The notes: generated by a model not told the origin, from the sequence alone. A stretch of 64,000 nt of DNA from a bacterium (GCA_024638655.1 JAHEJW010000004.1:62001-126000), one strand, 5' to 3'. Counted from the first letter of the stretch, positions 51,330 to 59,664 are shown. Numbers and translations are program-made.

Positions 51330-52211
51330 TTGAACGTGGGTTTCGTCGGTCTGGGAGATATGGGACAGGTGATCGTCCCGCGTCTGTTGGAAGCTGGTCA
51401 TGCAGTCACGGGATGGAATCGCACTGAGCCCAAGGCACGGCCGTTGGTCGAACAAGGGATGGCGTGGGCGGAGTCGCCACGTGAGTTGGCGGCGAGGTCC
51501 GAAGCGGTGTTCTCAATCGTCACCGATGCTGATGCCGTCCAAGCGGTGGCGCTGGGTGAGCAGGGGGTCATCGCAGGATTGTCGCCCGACGGTGTCTATC
51601 TGGACATGAGCACCATCGATCCAGAGGTCAGCCGCCAGGTTGCCCGAGAGTTCGCCGCGAGGGGTCTGACAATGCTCGACGCCCCCCTGTCGGGCAGCCC
51701 GATAACGGTAAGGCAGGGGACTGCGTCGACGATGGTCGGAGGCGATCGGGCCGCTTTTGACCGTGTCGAGCCGCTCCTCCGTGACATCGGCTCCAAGGTC
51801 AGTTACATAGGCGAGAGCGGTTTGGCGGTCCAGATGAAGGTAGCGATCAATCTGAGTCTCATCGTCCAGATGGTCGCCTTCTGCGAATCGGTCGCCCTCG
51901 CCGAGAAAGGGGGAGTCGACCGTGAGGTCGCGGTCGATTCGATGTTGAAGAGTGTCGTCGCCTCGCCTGTGATGGGTTATCGAGGTCCATTCATCCTCGA
52001 GCACAACATGCCCGACAAGCCGTTGGCCGATGTCACCCTCCAGCAAAAGGACATGATCCTGGCACTCGAGGTCGCACGGCGTCAGGGCTCCCCGGCCCCC
52101 TTGGCGGCCGTGGCCAATGAGCTACTCAACGCATGCCGCGGGAGAGGCATCGATCACCGCGACTTCGTGACCGTGTTCGACGTCTACCACCTTCTGAGCG
52201 GGATGTCGTGA
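51330..52211 (+). CDS. 3-hydroxyisobutyrate dehydrogenase-like NAD(P)-dependent beta-hydroxyacid dehydrogenase
   Basis: A 293-residue enzyme. It has the Rossmann GxGxMG motif (VGFVGLGDMGQVIVPRLLEAGH), NRTEPKARPLVEQG, the substrate motif DAPLSGSPITVRQGTASTMVGG and the catalytic Lys in VQMKVAINLSL. The family oxidises 3-hydroxyacids (3-hydroxyisobutyrate, tartronate semialdehyde, 6-phosphogluconate-like). The TTG at 51330 is the apparent start; sequence before it lacks similarity. Its stop overlaps the cupin ATG (TGATG). Divergent from livK of the third set. Confidence 0.92.
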   Translation: MNVGFVGLGDMGQVIVPRLLEAGHAVTGWNRTEPKARPLVEQGMAWAESPRELAARSEAVFSIVTDADAVQAVALGEQGVIAGLSPDGVYLDMSTIDPEVSRQVAREFAARGLTMLDAPLSGSPITVRQGTASTMVGGDRAAFDRVEPLLRDIGSKVSYIGESGLAVQMKVAINLSLIVQMVAFCESVALAEKGGVDREVAVDSMLKSVVASPVMGYRGPFILEHNMPDKPLADVTLQQKDMILALEVARRQGSPAPLAAVANELLNACRGRGIDHRDFVTVFDVYHLLSGMS

Positions 52212-52609
52212 TGCGGCCATTCCGCACCAACCTCGAATCCGTGCCACTCGTAGCGGGCCTACGCCCAGAGGAGGGCTGGGTCGAGATGCAGGTCCAGTTT
52301 CTCGTAGATCGGGAGAGTGCCGGTTCGGACCGCTTCCTGCTCGGACGCACAGTGCTCCCACCAGGGGCACGGCACGAGCGGCATCGTCACTCGAACGCCG
52401 ACGAGTTCTTCATCGTGCTTGAAGGCGAGGGTGAGATCTACACGGATCTCGGTCGGGAGCAATGCGGAATGGGTGACGTGGTTTTCACACCGCGGGGGCA
52501 CTGGCATGGTTTCGACAACACTGGCAACCGTGATGTCGTCCTCATCTGGGGCTGGTCGGGAGCCGGGTCTCTGGAAGCTGCGGGCTACGAGATCGAGCAA
52601 GACGCATGA
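52211..52609 (+). CDS. Cupin-domain protein
   Basis: A 132-residue single-domain cupin: motif 1 ERHRHSNADEFFIVLEGEG (the HxH...E of the metal site) and motif 2 GDVVFTPRGHWHGFDNTG (with His), on a beta-barrel. Metal ligands look intact. Cupins of this size are often dioxygenases, isomerases or sugar/acid-binding proteins; its partner genes suggest an organic-acid pathway. Overlaps both the upstream dehydrogenase (TGATG) and the downstream hydratase-like gene (ATGA). Confidence 0.9.
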   Translation: MRPFRTNLESVPLVAGLRPEEGWVEMQVQFLVDRESAGSDRFLLGRTVLPPGARHERHRHSNADEFFIVLEGEGEIYTDLGREQCGMGDVVFTPRGHWHGFDNTGNRDVVLIWGWSGAGSLEAAGYEIEQDA

Positions 52610-53295
52610 CGCCCCCGGATTGGAGGAAACCCGAGTTGCGCGACGGCATGCGACGCATGCTCCAGCTCCGTGCCGCGAGGTTGGATGCAGGCGAGAGACC
52701 AATCGGCTGGAAGCTTGGATTCGGGGCCCCCATCTCCTTGCAGAAGTTTGGGCTTTCTGGCCCCCTGGTCGGCTTCCTCACCGACGCAGGTCTCCATAGG
52801 CCGGGCGCCGTCGTTTCGGTCGAGGGATGGTCTCATCCAGTAGCCGAGCCGGAGTTGGCGGTTCACCTGGGCGAAGACGTGCCACCCGGATCTGTGGACA
52901 TTGGTCGCGCGATTGCTGGAATCACCACGGCCATTGAGCTCGCCGATGTCCACCCACCACCCCAAGACATCGAAGATGTGCTGGGCGCGAACATCTATCA
53001 CCGTGCCGTGATCACAGACATCCGTGACGCCAAAGACGTTGATATGGAGGGGCTGACAGGGCGGATCATCTCCGGTGGGGAGCCTGTTACAGACGTCGGC
53101 GACCTCGAAGGGTTGACCGGTGGGCTGCACAGAATCATCGCCCACTGCGCTGATCTGCTGGGCGCCGCGGGTGAAAGGCTGAGGGCAGGCGACTTCGTGA
53201 TTGCCGGGTCGGTCATTCCACCGGTTCGCCTGCAGCCCGGAATCGAATTCGAGTTCGAGGTCGACGGTCTGGCCGCCGTCTCGGTTCTCGTTTGA
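52606..53295 (+). CDS. 2-keto-4-pentenoate hydratase-like (FAH superfamily) protein
   Basis: A 229-residue protein of the MhpD/DmpE-type hydratase-decarboxylase group: ARLDAGERPIGWKLGFGAPI, VAEPELAVHLGEDVP (metal-ligand E-x-E-like segment), ELADVHPPPQDIEDVLGANIYHR, LLGAAGERLRAGDFVIAGSVIPPVRLQPG. These enzymes hydrate 2-hydroxypenta-2,4-dienoate or decarboxylate 4-oxalocrotonate in meta-cleavage pathways. No ring-cleavage dioxygenase of known type is adjacent, though the cupin might serve. Role inferred from family. Confidence 0.85.
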   Translation: MTPPDWRKPELRDGMRRMLQLRAARLDAGERPIGWKLGFGAPISLQKFGLSGPLVGFLTDAGLHRPGAVVSVEGWSHPVAEPELAVHLGEDVPPGSVDIGRAIAGITTAIELADVHPPPQDIEDVLGANIYHRAVITDIRDAKDVDMEGLTGRIISGGEPVTDVGDLEGLTGGLHRIIAHCADLLGAAGERLRAGDFVIAGSVIPPVRLQPGIEFEFEVDGLAAVSVLV

Positions 53296-53327
53296 GCTAG
53301 CTTCCGGCGACGGCCCCCGGAGCCAAA

Positions 53328-54308
53328 GTGACAGACCAATCGCCGACCTCATCGACTCCTGACCGACTGACGTTGCTCGCAGCAGCCGTGGTGATCGTGC
53401 TCGGGGGTGGGAACGCGATCGGCATCCGCTTCCTGGTGCGCGAGTTGGATCCCTTCTGGAGCGCCGCCCTCAGGTTTGGCGCAGCAGCCGCCCTGTTTCT
53501 CGCCTACGTTGCCATTCGCCGGCTGGCGATTCCCAGGGGGCGGGCTCTGATGGGTGTGGTCCTGTACGGGATCCTGGCGTTCGGAGGAGCCTTTGCCCTT
53601 GGTTTCTGGGGCCTCGTGCGTGTGGAGGCAGGTCTAGCGATGGTCATTCTCTCGGTCGTGCCCCTGGTCACGCTATTCCTCGCGGCGGCCCACGGTCTTG
53701 AGAGTCTATCTTGGAGGGGTGTGGCCGGGGCCCTCGCAGCCGTGGCGGGCTTCCTGGTCATATTCCTGGTCGATGATCGACCCGGCGGCCCCGTCTCGAC
53801 AGCAGGTGTTTTGGCAGTGCTGGCCGCCGCCGTTGCGATCTCTGAGGCCGGCGTAATCGTCAAGAGGTTCCCCAAAGTGAATCCGGCTGTCGAGAACGGT
53901 CTCGCCATGGCCGTGGGTACAGCGGTTCTGATCGTCCTCTCATTGCTGGCCGGGGAGGAGTGGAAGGCTCCTTCCCAGACCGAGACCATCGCCGCTCTCG
54001 GCTACCTGGTCCTGGCCGGTTCCATCGTTGTCTTCGGGCTGTTCATCTACATCCTCACCAGGTGGTCGGCGTCGGCAGCGTCGTATCAGTTCGTCCTGAC
54101 CCCTTTCATCACTCTGCCGGCGGCGGCCTGGCTGCTCGACGAACGCCTCAGTGTGCCGATGCTTCTTGGAGCCGTGGTCGTCGTAGCAGGCGTCTACATC
54201 GGCGCCCTCCACCCGAAGGCTGACCGCGCCGACTCGGCTGCGGCCCAGTGTGGGCCGGATGTCCTCCTGCGACTGGAGGAAGAAGGCCTCGTCGAGTCTG
54301 CCGGCTGA
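53328..54308 (+). CDS. EamA/DMT-family transporter
   Basis: A 326-residue protein with ten hydrophobic segments in two EamA repeats (VVIVLGGGNAIGIRFLVREL, DPFWSAALRFGAAAALFL; second repeat ending SASAASYQFVLTPFITLPAAAWLLDERLS). A non-hydrophobic tail of about 35 residues follows. It starts 32 bases after the hydratase-like gene and may be the uptake or efflux partner of that operon. Substrate unknown. Confidence 0.9.
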   Translation: MTDQSPTSSTPDRLTLLAAAVVIVLGGGNAIGIRFLVRELDPFWSAALRFGAAAALFLAYVAIRRLAIPRGRALMGVVLYGILAFGGAFALGFWGLVRVEAGLAMVILSVVPLVTLFLAAAHGLESLSWRGVAGALAAVAGFLVIFLVDDRPGGPVSTAGVLAVLAAAVAISEAGVIVKRFPKVNPAVENGLAMAVGTAVLIVLSLLAGEEWKAPSQTETIAALGYLVLAGSIVVFGLFIYILTRWSASAASYQFVLTPFITLPAAAWLLDERLSVPMLLGAVVVVAGVYIGALHPKADRADSAAAQCGPDVLLRLEEEGLVESAG

Positions 54309-54395
54309 TCAGACGGAGGGTTATCGCCCTTTGATGACCCGTGGGGGGCCAGGGAGACTGGTAGCTTCGTAGAACGATCCAGGGAGGAGGATTCG

Positions 54396-54785
54396 ATGGG
54401 ATCGTTGGAAACACTGCGTACGGTGATGAAGGTGCAGGCGATCGTATTCTTCGCCTACGGAGCGTCGTTCGTGCTCGTGCCTGACTTCGCTCTGGGAACT
54501 CTCTTCGGCTACGACGTCGAATCGTTCTGGCCGCGGGCGGTAGGAGTCCCGTTTCTCGGGCTGACCTGGCTGGAGTGGAATGCTGCGGACCGGCTGGAAG
54601 AGCGACTGGATCTCGTATGGCCGTTCGCCTTGATACCAGCCCTCTTCATGGTGGTCTTCCTCTGGGAGCGGACCGCTGGTACCTATCCGGGCACCGAGTC
54701 CTTCTGGTGGGTGAACCTGGTAGTCACCTTGGTGTTCTTCGTGGCAATCATCGCGACTCGACCGAAGACGTCGCCGGAGTCCTGA
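54396..54785 (+). CDS. Small four-helix membrane protein of unknown function
   Basis: A 129-residue protein with four hydrophobic segments (IVFFAYGASFVLVPDFALG, VGVPFLGLTWLEWNAADRL, LVWPFALIPALFMVVFLW, FWWVNLVVTLVFFVAII). AGGAGG lies seven bases before the ATG. No family assigned with confidence. Convergent with the RsbP-like gene. Confidence 0.75.
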   Translation: MGSLETLRTVMKVQAIVFFAYGASFVLVPDFALGTLFGYDVESFWPRAVGVPFLGLTWLEWNAADRLEERLDLVWPFALIPALFMVVFLWERTAGTYPGTESFWWVNLVVTLVFFVAIIATRPKTSPES

Positions 54786-54822
54786 TACGGCTAGTTCGTT
54801 GACATCGGGCGAATGAGTCTGC

Positions 54823-55971
54823 TCACTCCGGGCTTTGTTCGTTTTTCAAAACGACGATCGCGATGTCATCACGCAACGTGCCGTCCTGGAACTCCATGGC
54901 AGCGTCAGCCAAGGCGGTGGCGATTTCGTGTGGGCTCATTCTGTTCGATTCGGCGATCACGGCGTCGAGGCGAGCGTCCCCAAAGAACTCGTCGTCCCGA
55001 CGTGAGTCTGTCACGCCGTCTGTGAACACGACGAGCGAGGCACCGGGTGGCAGGACTAGGTCCACCTCCTGAACCCGGATCTCGTCGAAGGCGCCGAGCA
55101 GCACTCCGAAGCCCCCGACCGGGGTAACCGTTCCATCGGGATGCAGTAGGCGAGGTAGGGGATGGCCCGCCGAGCAGACTGTCACCGGAAGCTCCCTTGG
55201 CTGCGTCAGATCGAGCTTCATCATGAGGACCGTGGCAGTCCGATCGGTGCGATCCAGCATGAGAGCCGTGTTCACGTCTGTAGCCAAATCATTCAGACGG
55301 GGTGTTTCCATGGCTGCGCCGCGGATGGTGTAACGGACTAGAGCTGTCAGCGCCGCGGCCTCCGCTCCTTTCCCACAAACATCTCCGACTACCACCATCC
55401 ATTCGTCCTGACTCAGTTGGAACAAGTCGTAGAAGTCGCCACCAACCTCGTCACCTGCGCCAGCCGGTTTGTAGGTGGCGCCCACGGTTATCCGTTGGAT
55501 CTGAGGAAGGACGGGAGGGATGAGACTGCGTTGGAGAGTCTCCGCAAGACCCTTGGCCTTCTTCTCGGACTGCTCGGCGAGTTTTCTGGCATTCAACAGC
55601 TCCCGCTCATACGACCGGCGATCGACGGCCTTGAACACGGCCACATCGATCAGGTACTCGGAATCTCGTGAGCGTTTTGCGGCATTGAGGAGCACAGGGA
55701 GCTCTATCTCTCCGTTGCGGAACTCCATTGCGATCTCCTCGACTGTTCCCTGCATATCGAGGAGGGGAGCGATGTGGGTTTCCCAATAGATGCGATCGCC
55801 GGCTCTCAGTAGGTTGTGGAAACGCACGTCAAGATCCGAGCCGCCTCCAATCCAGTCGACGATGGTCTCGTTTGCCGCAAGGATCTCGCCGCCACGGGTG
55901 ATCGTGAGCAGGCCACAGGGTGCTTGGTCGTATAGATCGCTCGGGCCGCCCGGCGCTTCGTGCCCGGTCAC
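54823..55971 (-). CDS. rsbP: RsbP-like PAS domain-PP2C (SpoIIE type) serine phosphatase
   Basis: A 382-residue protein. Residues 8-125 form a PAS domain (YDQAPCGLLTITRGGEILAAN, WETHIAPLLDMQGTVEEIAM), then a coiled-coil linker (about 130-160) and a SpoIIE/PP2C domain with metal motifs GDEVGGDFYD, VVGDVCGKGAEAAALTAL, SAGHPLP, VVFTDGVTDSR and LRDDIAIVVL. RsbP dephosphorylates the anti-anti-sigma RsbV in the Bacillus energy-stress branch and needs RsbQ. Its ATG overlaps the rsbQ-like stop by four bases. No rsbV, rsbW or sigma-B gene is in the window. Confidence 0.9.
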   Translation of the reverse strand: MTGHEAPGGPSDLYDQAPCGLLTITRGGEILAANETIVDWIGGGSDLDVRFHNLLRAGDRIYWETHIAPLLDMQGTVEEIAMEFRNGEIELPVLLNAAKRSRDSEYLIDVAVFKAVDRRSYERELLNARKLAEQSEKKAKGLAETLQRSLIPPVLPQIQRITVGATYKPAGAGDEVGGDFYDLFQLSQDEWMVVVGDVCGKGAEAAALTALVRYTIRGAAMETPRLNDLATDVNTALMLDRTDRTATVLMMKLDLTQPRELPVTVCSAGHPLPRLLHPDGTVTPVGGFGVLLGAFDEIRVQEVDLVLPPGASLVVFTDGVTDSRRDDEFFGDARLDAVIAESNRMSPHEIATALADAAMEFQDGTLRDDIAIVVLKNEQSPE

Positions 55972-56783
55972 AGGAAATGCTTGATGGCTTCTATCGTTTC
56001 CTCAGGTGCGCTGAGATTGGGGCAGTGACCGACGGCGGCCAACTTCACAAACGTGCTGTCTTGGATCCTCGCTGCGACGTACTCGCCGACTTCTTCGGGC
56101 GCAATGACGTCATCGGAGCATTGAAGAACCAAGGTGGGAACTTCGAGATTCTCCAGATCGGCTCGGTTGTCCGACGTGAAAGTGACGGTGGCAAAATGGG
56201 CGGCGATCTCGGGATCGGTGGCACAGAAGCTATTGGTGAGCTCCTCTCCCAACTCCGGACGATCAGCGTTGCCCATGATCAGTGGAGCCATTTGGCCTGA
56301 CCAGCCGAGGAAGTTGCTTTCCAGCGAGACGAGTAGTTCATCGATTTCTTCCCGGCTGAAACCCCCTCGGTAGTCGTGGTCGTCGATATACCGAGGTGAT
56401 GGGCCCACGAGGACGAGCTTGCTGAATCTCGACGGTTCGCGATGAGCCGCGATGACCCCCATCATCGCTGCGACTGAATGTCCGACGAAGATCACGTCCT
56501 CGAGAGACAACTCATCGCAGATCTCGAGGATGTCGGTGGCATAGCCGTCGAGGGCCCCGTACTTCTCGAAGTCGTATGCACCGAGGTCCGACTTGCCGGC
56601 CCCCACGTGGTCGAAGAGCACGATCTGGTACTCGTCCTCGAAGGCCGAGGTGACGTAGCGCCACATGTTCTGGTCACAGCCGAAGCCGTGAGCGAACATC
56701 ATCGGAGGGCCGTCGGGATTCCCGACGGCCCTGACATTGTTCCGCAGAAGGGTGCCCGATCGTGTCAAGGGCTGCTGAAGCAT
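55968..56783 (-). CDS. rsbQ: RsbQ-like alpha/beta hydrolase, activator of RsbP
   Basis: A 271-residue alpha/beta hydrolase very similar in layout to B. subtilis RsbQ: AHGFGCDQNMWRYV, IVLFDHVGAGKSDLGAYDF, LDGYATDILEICDEL, nucleophile Ser103 in FVGHSVAAMMG, VGPSPRYI, SFCATDPEIA, LQCSDDVIAPEEVGEYV and His253 in VGHCPNLS. RsbQ supplies or processes a small hydrophobic cofactor needed by the RsbP PAS domain. The ATG at 56783 is preferred to a TTG at 56801. Gene order and overlap with rsbP match the Bacillus pair. Confidence 0.92.
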   Translation of the reverse strand: MLQQPLTRSGTLLRNNVRAVGNPDGPPMMFAHGFGCDQNMWRYVTSAFEDEYQIVLFDHVGAGKSDLGAYDFEKYGALDGYATDILEICDELSLEDVIFVGHSVAAMMGVIAAHREPSRFSKLVLVGPSPRYIDDHDYRGGFSREEIDELLVSLESNFLGWSGQMAPLIMGNADRPELGEELTNSFCATDPEIAAHFATVTFTSDNRADLENLEVPTLVLQCSDDVIAPEEVGEYVAARIQDSTFVKLAAVGHCPNLSAPEETIEAIKHFL

Positions 56784-56825
56784 ACAGAAGGGGCATGTCA
56801 ACGGCCCTGGCGTGAGTCACACCTA

Positions 56826-56855
56826 TTGGGCATTAGCCGATGTGGCCTCTAAAAT
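56826..56855 (+). promoter_or_regulatory. Candidate promoter for the initiator tRNA gene
   Basis: TTGGGC (56826-56831) and TAAAAT (56850-56855) with an 18-base spacer resemble a sigma-70 -35/-10 pair. Transcription would begin about 10 bases before the tRNA 5' end. Confidence 0.45.
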
Positions 56856-56871
56856 GATGTCTCAACCCCGA

Positions 56872-56945
<74 letters not shown>

Positions 56946-56951
56946 CGAACG

Positions 56952-56980
56952 AATAGGTCCGGCCTTGGGTCGGACCTATT
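56952..56980 (+). terminator. Intrinsic-terminator-like hairpin after tRNA-fMet
   Basis: AATAGGTCCG (56952-56961) pairs with 56971-56980 around a 9-base loop, and pairing extends outward to AACGA with one bulged base. It begins seven bases after the tRNA 3' end. Confidence 0.75.
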
Positions 56981-57019
56981 TCGTTGTTGGCTTGGGTCGA
57001 GCGACCATCGGGCCCCTTA

Positions 57020-57052
57020 AGTCGCGCGTTCAATTCCCACCGCCGCCACCAA
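57020..57052 (+). pseudogene. 3' remnant of a tRNA gene (T-arm, acceptor and CCA)
   Basis: GTCGCGCGTTCAATTCCCAC followed by CGCCGCC, A and CCA reads as the T-arm (loop TTCAATT), 3' acceptor strand, discriminator and encoded CCA of a tRNA. No complementary 5' acceptor strand, D-arm or anticodon arm is found upstream (56981-57019), and the T-stem is imperfect. It could be a decayed tandem tRNA or an attachment-site copy left by an integrated element. Confidence 0.5.
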
Positions 57053-57053
57053 C

Positions 57054-57082
57054 GAAAGCCCAGTTCATTGACCTGGGCTTTC
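57054..57082 (+). terminator. Hairpin after the tRNA remnant
   Basis: GAAAGCCCAG (57054-57063) pairs with 57073-57082 around a 9-base loop, directly after the encoded CCA. It is the kind of terminator that ends a tRNA operon, and supports the idea that a functional tRNA once preceded it. Confidence 0.7.
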
Positions 57083-57184
57083 TGCCCTTCAGTCTGGCAA
57101 CCAGCAGTTTTGCCTGGCCTCCACGAGTCGTCTTGGGCACAACGCGAACCTCATCGCGTCCGGTAGTTTCAGATACGCAGCAGA

Positions 57185-58084
57185 ATGAGACAGGCAGTGA
57201 CTCGGGAACTAGGTCCGCTCGTCGCTCTCGGCAACACGTCGAATGTGTTCGGTTGGGGTGACGATGCCGTGGTGAAGGTCCTCCTACCCGGAATCCCTGA
57301 CAACTGGGCGGTTCGAGAAGCTGAATCTACGGATCTTGTGCACTCAGCGGGCTTGCCTGCTCCTACTGTTCTCGACTTGGTGACTGTTGACGGTCGGCCC
57401 GGGATCGTTTTCGAGCGCATAGAGGGCGCTTCGATCTGGGAAGAGATGGTGGCGGACCCGAATCAGATTCCAAGCCTCAGCCTGGTCCTTGCCGAAGTGC
57501 AAGCTGAGGTCAATGAGGCGCGTGCTCCCAAGGGGTTGCCCGCCCTCGAGGATCGTCTTTGCGAAAACATCCAACAAGCTGTTGGGCTGACGTCTTCTCA
57601 GCGGAGCGACGCACTCGAGGAGCTCGACGGGCTCCCCGACGGCGATTCGATCTGCCATTTCGATGTGCACCCGAACAACGTGCTCCTGGGATCTGACAAG
57701 CCGGTGATCATCGACTGGTTCGACTCAGCGATCGGCGATCCCAATGCGGACATCGCGAGATCGTTGATCCTCATGCGCCCGAATGCGGTGAAGACCCATC
57801 TGAGATGTACCGACCAGTCAATAATTGCTCGGGTACACGACGAGTACATCGATTGTGTCGGGCGGACTCGAGGTGTCGACTGGGACCATGTCGCAATGTG
57901 GGGGTCAACTGTTCTGGCAAGTCGCCTCGCCGAGCCGATGCCCGACAGCGTGTTGGCCGGCACACTCCAGAAGTGGCGCGATCTCCGTTCGGGTGGACGC
58001 CCGTCTACCGTCATCGACTCTGAGGTGGGCCCTAATCCCCCACCCGGGTTAGGCGGAGACGAGTTCCCTCAGGGGTCCGAATAG
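57185..58084 (+). CDS. APH-fold (aminoglycoside phosphotransferase family) kinase, probably metabolic
   Basis: A 299-residue kinase-like protein: an N-lobe with Gly-rich turn and Lys (GNTSNVFGWGDDAVVKVLLP), the catalytic loop CHFDVHPNNVLL (HxDxxxxN with Asp and Asn) and the metal-binding Asp in VIIDWFDSAIGDP. The family phosphorylates antibiotics, choline, homoserine or sugars; the surrounding polyol locus makes a small-molecule or sugar kinase more likely than drug resistance. Its 3' end overlaps the convergent IMPase-like gene by 36 bases. First gene after the tRNA remnant. Confidence 0.85.
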   Translation: MRQAVTRELGPLVALGNTSNVFGWGDDAVVKVLLPGIPDNWAVREAESTDLVHSAGLPAPTVLDLVTVDGRPGIVFERIEGASIWEEMVADPNQIPSLSLVLAEVQAEVNEARAPKGLPALEDRLCENIQQAVGLTSSQRSDALEELDGLPDGDSICHFDVHPNNVLLGSDKPVIIDWFDSAIGDPNADIARSLILMRPNAVKTHLRCTDQSIIARVHDEYIDCVGRTRGVDWDHVAMWGSTVLASRLAEPMPDSVLAGTLQKWRDLRSGGRPSTVIDSEVGPNPPPGLGGDEFPQGSE

Positions 58085-58852
58085 AGGAGGTGGAGCGGCG
58101 AGCACCCACCCGTCGCCTGCCGATTCCAGTTCCACGACAGCACCGCCTTCCTCGGCGAGGAGTGCACCTGCTGCGACATCCCACGGCTTCGTTTCGCTCT
58201 GCCAGTAGGCGTCGACCCGACCACAGGCCACCCAGGCGAGGTGGAGCGCGGCGGACCCGAAGCATCGGATGTCCCGAGCAGCGGGAAGAAGACGTTTGAC
58301 TACTTCAGCCTCCTGCCTTCGGCGCTCCGCCGAATACGAGAAGCCAGTCGCGATCAGGCTGTTGCTGAGGTCGCTCGCAGTACTGACGTGAACTGGACGC
58401 CCATCGAGATATGCGCCGTTGCCGCGATACGCGGTGAAGATCTCTGAGCGAATGACGTCGGCTACTGCCGCGGCGACGACTCGATCTCTTCGGACCGCGG
58501 CGATCGAGACAGCGACCACCGGCAGGTTGTAGAGGAAATTGATAGTTCCGTCGATCGGGTCTATCACCCACTCGATGTCGGAGGTTCCCTCGACAGTGAG
58601 ACCTTCTTCGCCCCGAAGTGATGCGGTCGGAGTAGCTAGGCGCAGCTCGGCCCTGATGAGATCTTCAGTTTCCAGGTCGGCAGAGGTCACCGCATCGGTG
58701 GGTGTGGCCTTGGTCCGCACCTGATGGGCGGTTCCCAGCTTGCCGCGAACAGAAGCGGCTGCTCGCCTGGCGACCTCGGCTGCGATCTGACCCAGTGCAC
58801 TGTCTTCGAGACTGTCTCGGCTCGGCGCGCTAGTGGTGCCGTCGTCAGGCAC
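58049..58852 (-). CDS. Inositol monophosphatase family protein
   Basis: A 267-residue Mg2+-dependent phosphatase with all IMPase motifs: LRGEEG (Glu ligand), DPIDGTINFLYNLP (Asp-Pro-Ile-Asp-Gly-Thr) and KPWDVAAGALLAEEGG (catalytic Asp). It dephosphorylates inositol phosphates, histidinol phosphate, PAP or sugar phosphates; the position after a DeoR regulator and MDR-type dehydrogenase suggests a sugar or polyol phosphate. ATG at 58852 overlaps the regulator gene by eight bases. Confidence 0.93.
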   Translation of the reverse strand: MPDDGTTSAPSRDSLEDSALGQIAAEVARRAAASVRGKLGTAHQVRTKATPTDAVTSADLETEDLIRAELRLATPTASLRGEEGLTVEGTSDIEWVIDPIDGTINFLYNLPVVAVSIAAVRRDRVVAAAVADVIRSEIFTAYRGNGAYLDGRPVHVSTASDLSNSLIATGFSYSAERRRQEAEVVKRLLPAARDIRCFGSAALHLAWVACGRVDAYWQSETKPWDVAAGALLAEEGGAVVELESAGDGWVLAAPPPLFGPLRELVSA

Positions 58853-59654
58853 GGATCACTAGAGGGCATATAGCGCGAAGGGCATCGAAGTCGGCGTCGT
58901 CGGTCTCGCTCCCCGTGATGATCGTGTCGACGTCATCGATCCAAGCGAATCGGTGCAGCTGGTCGTTGCCGATCTTGGAGTGATCCATGAGCAGGACCGT
59001 GCGTCGAGCCGCCGAGAGTATGGCTTGCTTTATCGCAACCTCATCTCGATATGGAGTCGTGAATCCGTGCTCCGGAGATGCGCCGTCGGTGCTCATGATG
59101 GCGAGATCAACGACCATCGTCTTGACCGTTTCAACACCGCTGGAATCGACCAGCGCCATCGTGTTCTTCTTGAGTGCTCCCCCGATCATGATCACATCGA
59201 TGGCTTCGTTGGTTGCTAGGACCTGGACGACGGGGATGGAGTTGGTTACCACCGTGAGCTCTCTGTCGTCAGGCAGGAGACTGGCGAAGTGGGCAGATGT
59301 GCTTCCCGAGTCGATGATTATCGAGCCCCCAAGCGGCAGTTCTTCGAGAGCCCTCTTCGCAATTCGCTGCTTTTCCTCGGCATTGTGGCTGTCCCGAACA
59401 GTGAGTCTGGGCTCGTACCTCCAACGTTGCCATGGCACCGCCCCGCCATGGACACGACGTAACAACTGTTCGTCTTGTAGCTGGCCGAGGTCCCGGCGGA
59501 TGGTCTCGGTAGTGACCCCAAACCGCTCGGCGAGGCGGCCGACATCGACCCTGCCGTTGGCCATGGCTAGGTCGACAATCACTTCCTGTCGCTCGGGCGC
59601 GGAGAGTCCGCCATACGCCATTTGAGTGACTTGACCATCCGGGCTTTCACTCAT
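58845..59654 (-). CDS. DeoR/GlpR-family transcriptional regulator
   Basis: A 269-residue repressor. The N-terminal DeoR helix-turn-helix is RQEVIVDLAMANGRVDVGRLAERFGVTTETIRRDLGQLQDEQLLRRVHGGA. The C-terminal DeoR sensor domain (IAKRALEELPLGGSIIIDSGSTSAHFASLL, VVTNSIPVVQVLA, MIGGALKKNTMALVD, KQAILSAARRTVLLMDHSKIG) binds a phosphorylated sugar. It probably controls this polyol operon and the divergent ABC transporter. ATG at 59654 follows the mannitol-dehydrogenase-family gene by ten bases. Confidence 0.94.
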   Translation of the reverse strand: MSESPDGQVTQMAYGGLSAPERQEVIVDLAMANGRVDVGRLAERFGVTTETIRRDLGQLQDEQLLRRVHGGAVPWQRWRYEPRLTVRDSHNAEEKQRIAKRALEELPLGGSIIIDSGSTSAHFASLLPDDRELTVVTNSIPVVQVLATNEAIDVIMIGGALKKNTMALVDSSGVETVKTMVVDLAIMSTDGASPEHGFTTPYRDEVAIKQAILSAARRTVLLMDHSKIGNDQLHRFAWIDDVDTIITGSETDDADFDALRAICPLVIRA

Positions 59655-59664
59655 AGACACCGCC

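Noticed and set aside
57185-58084. Aminoglycoside-resistance gene
   Set aside because: Only the generic APH kinase motifs are present, and the setting is a polyol operon; resistance is not supported by the sequence.
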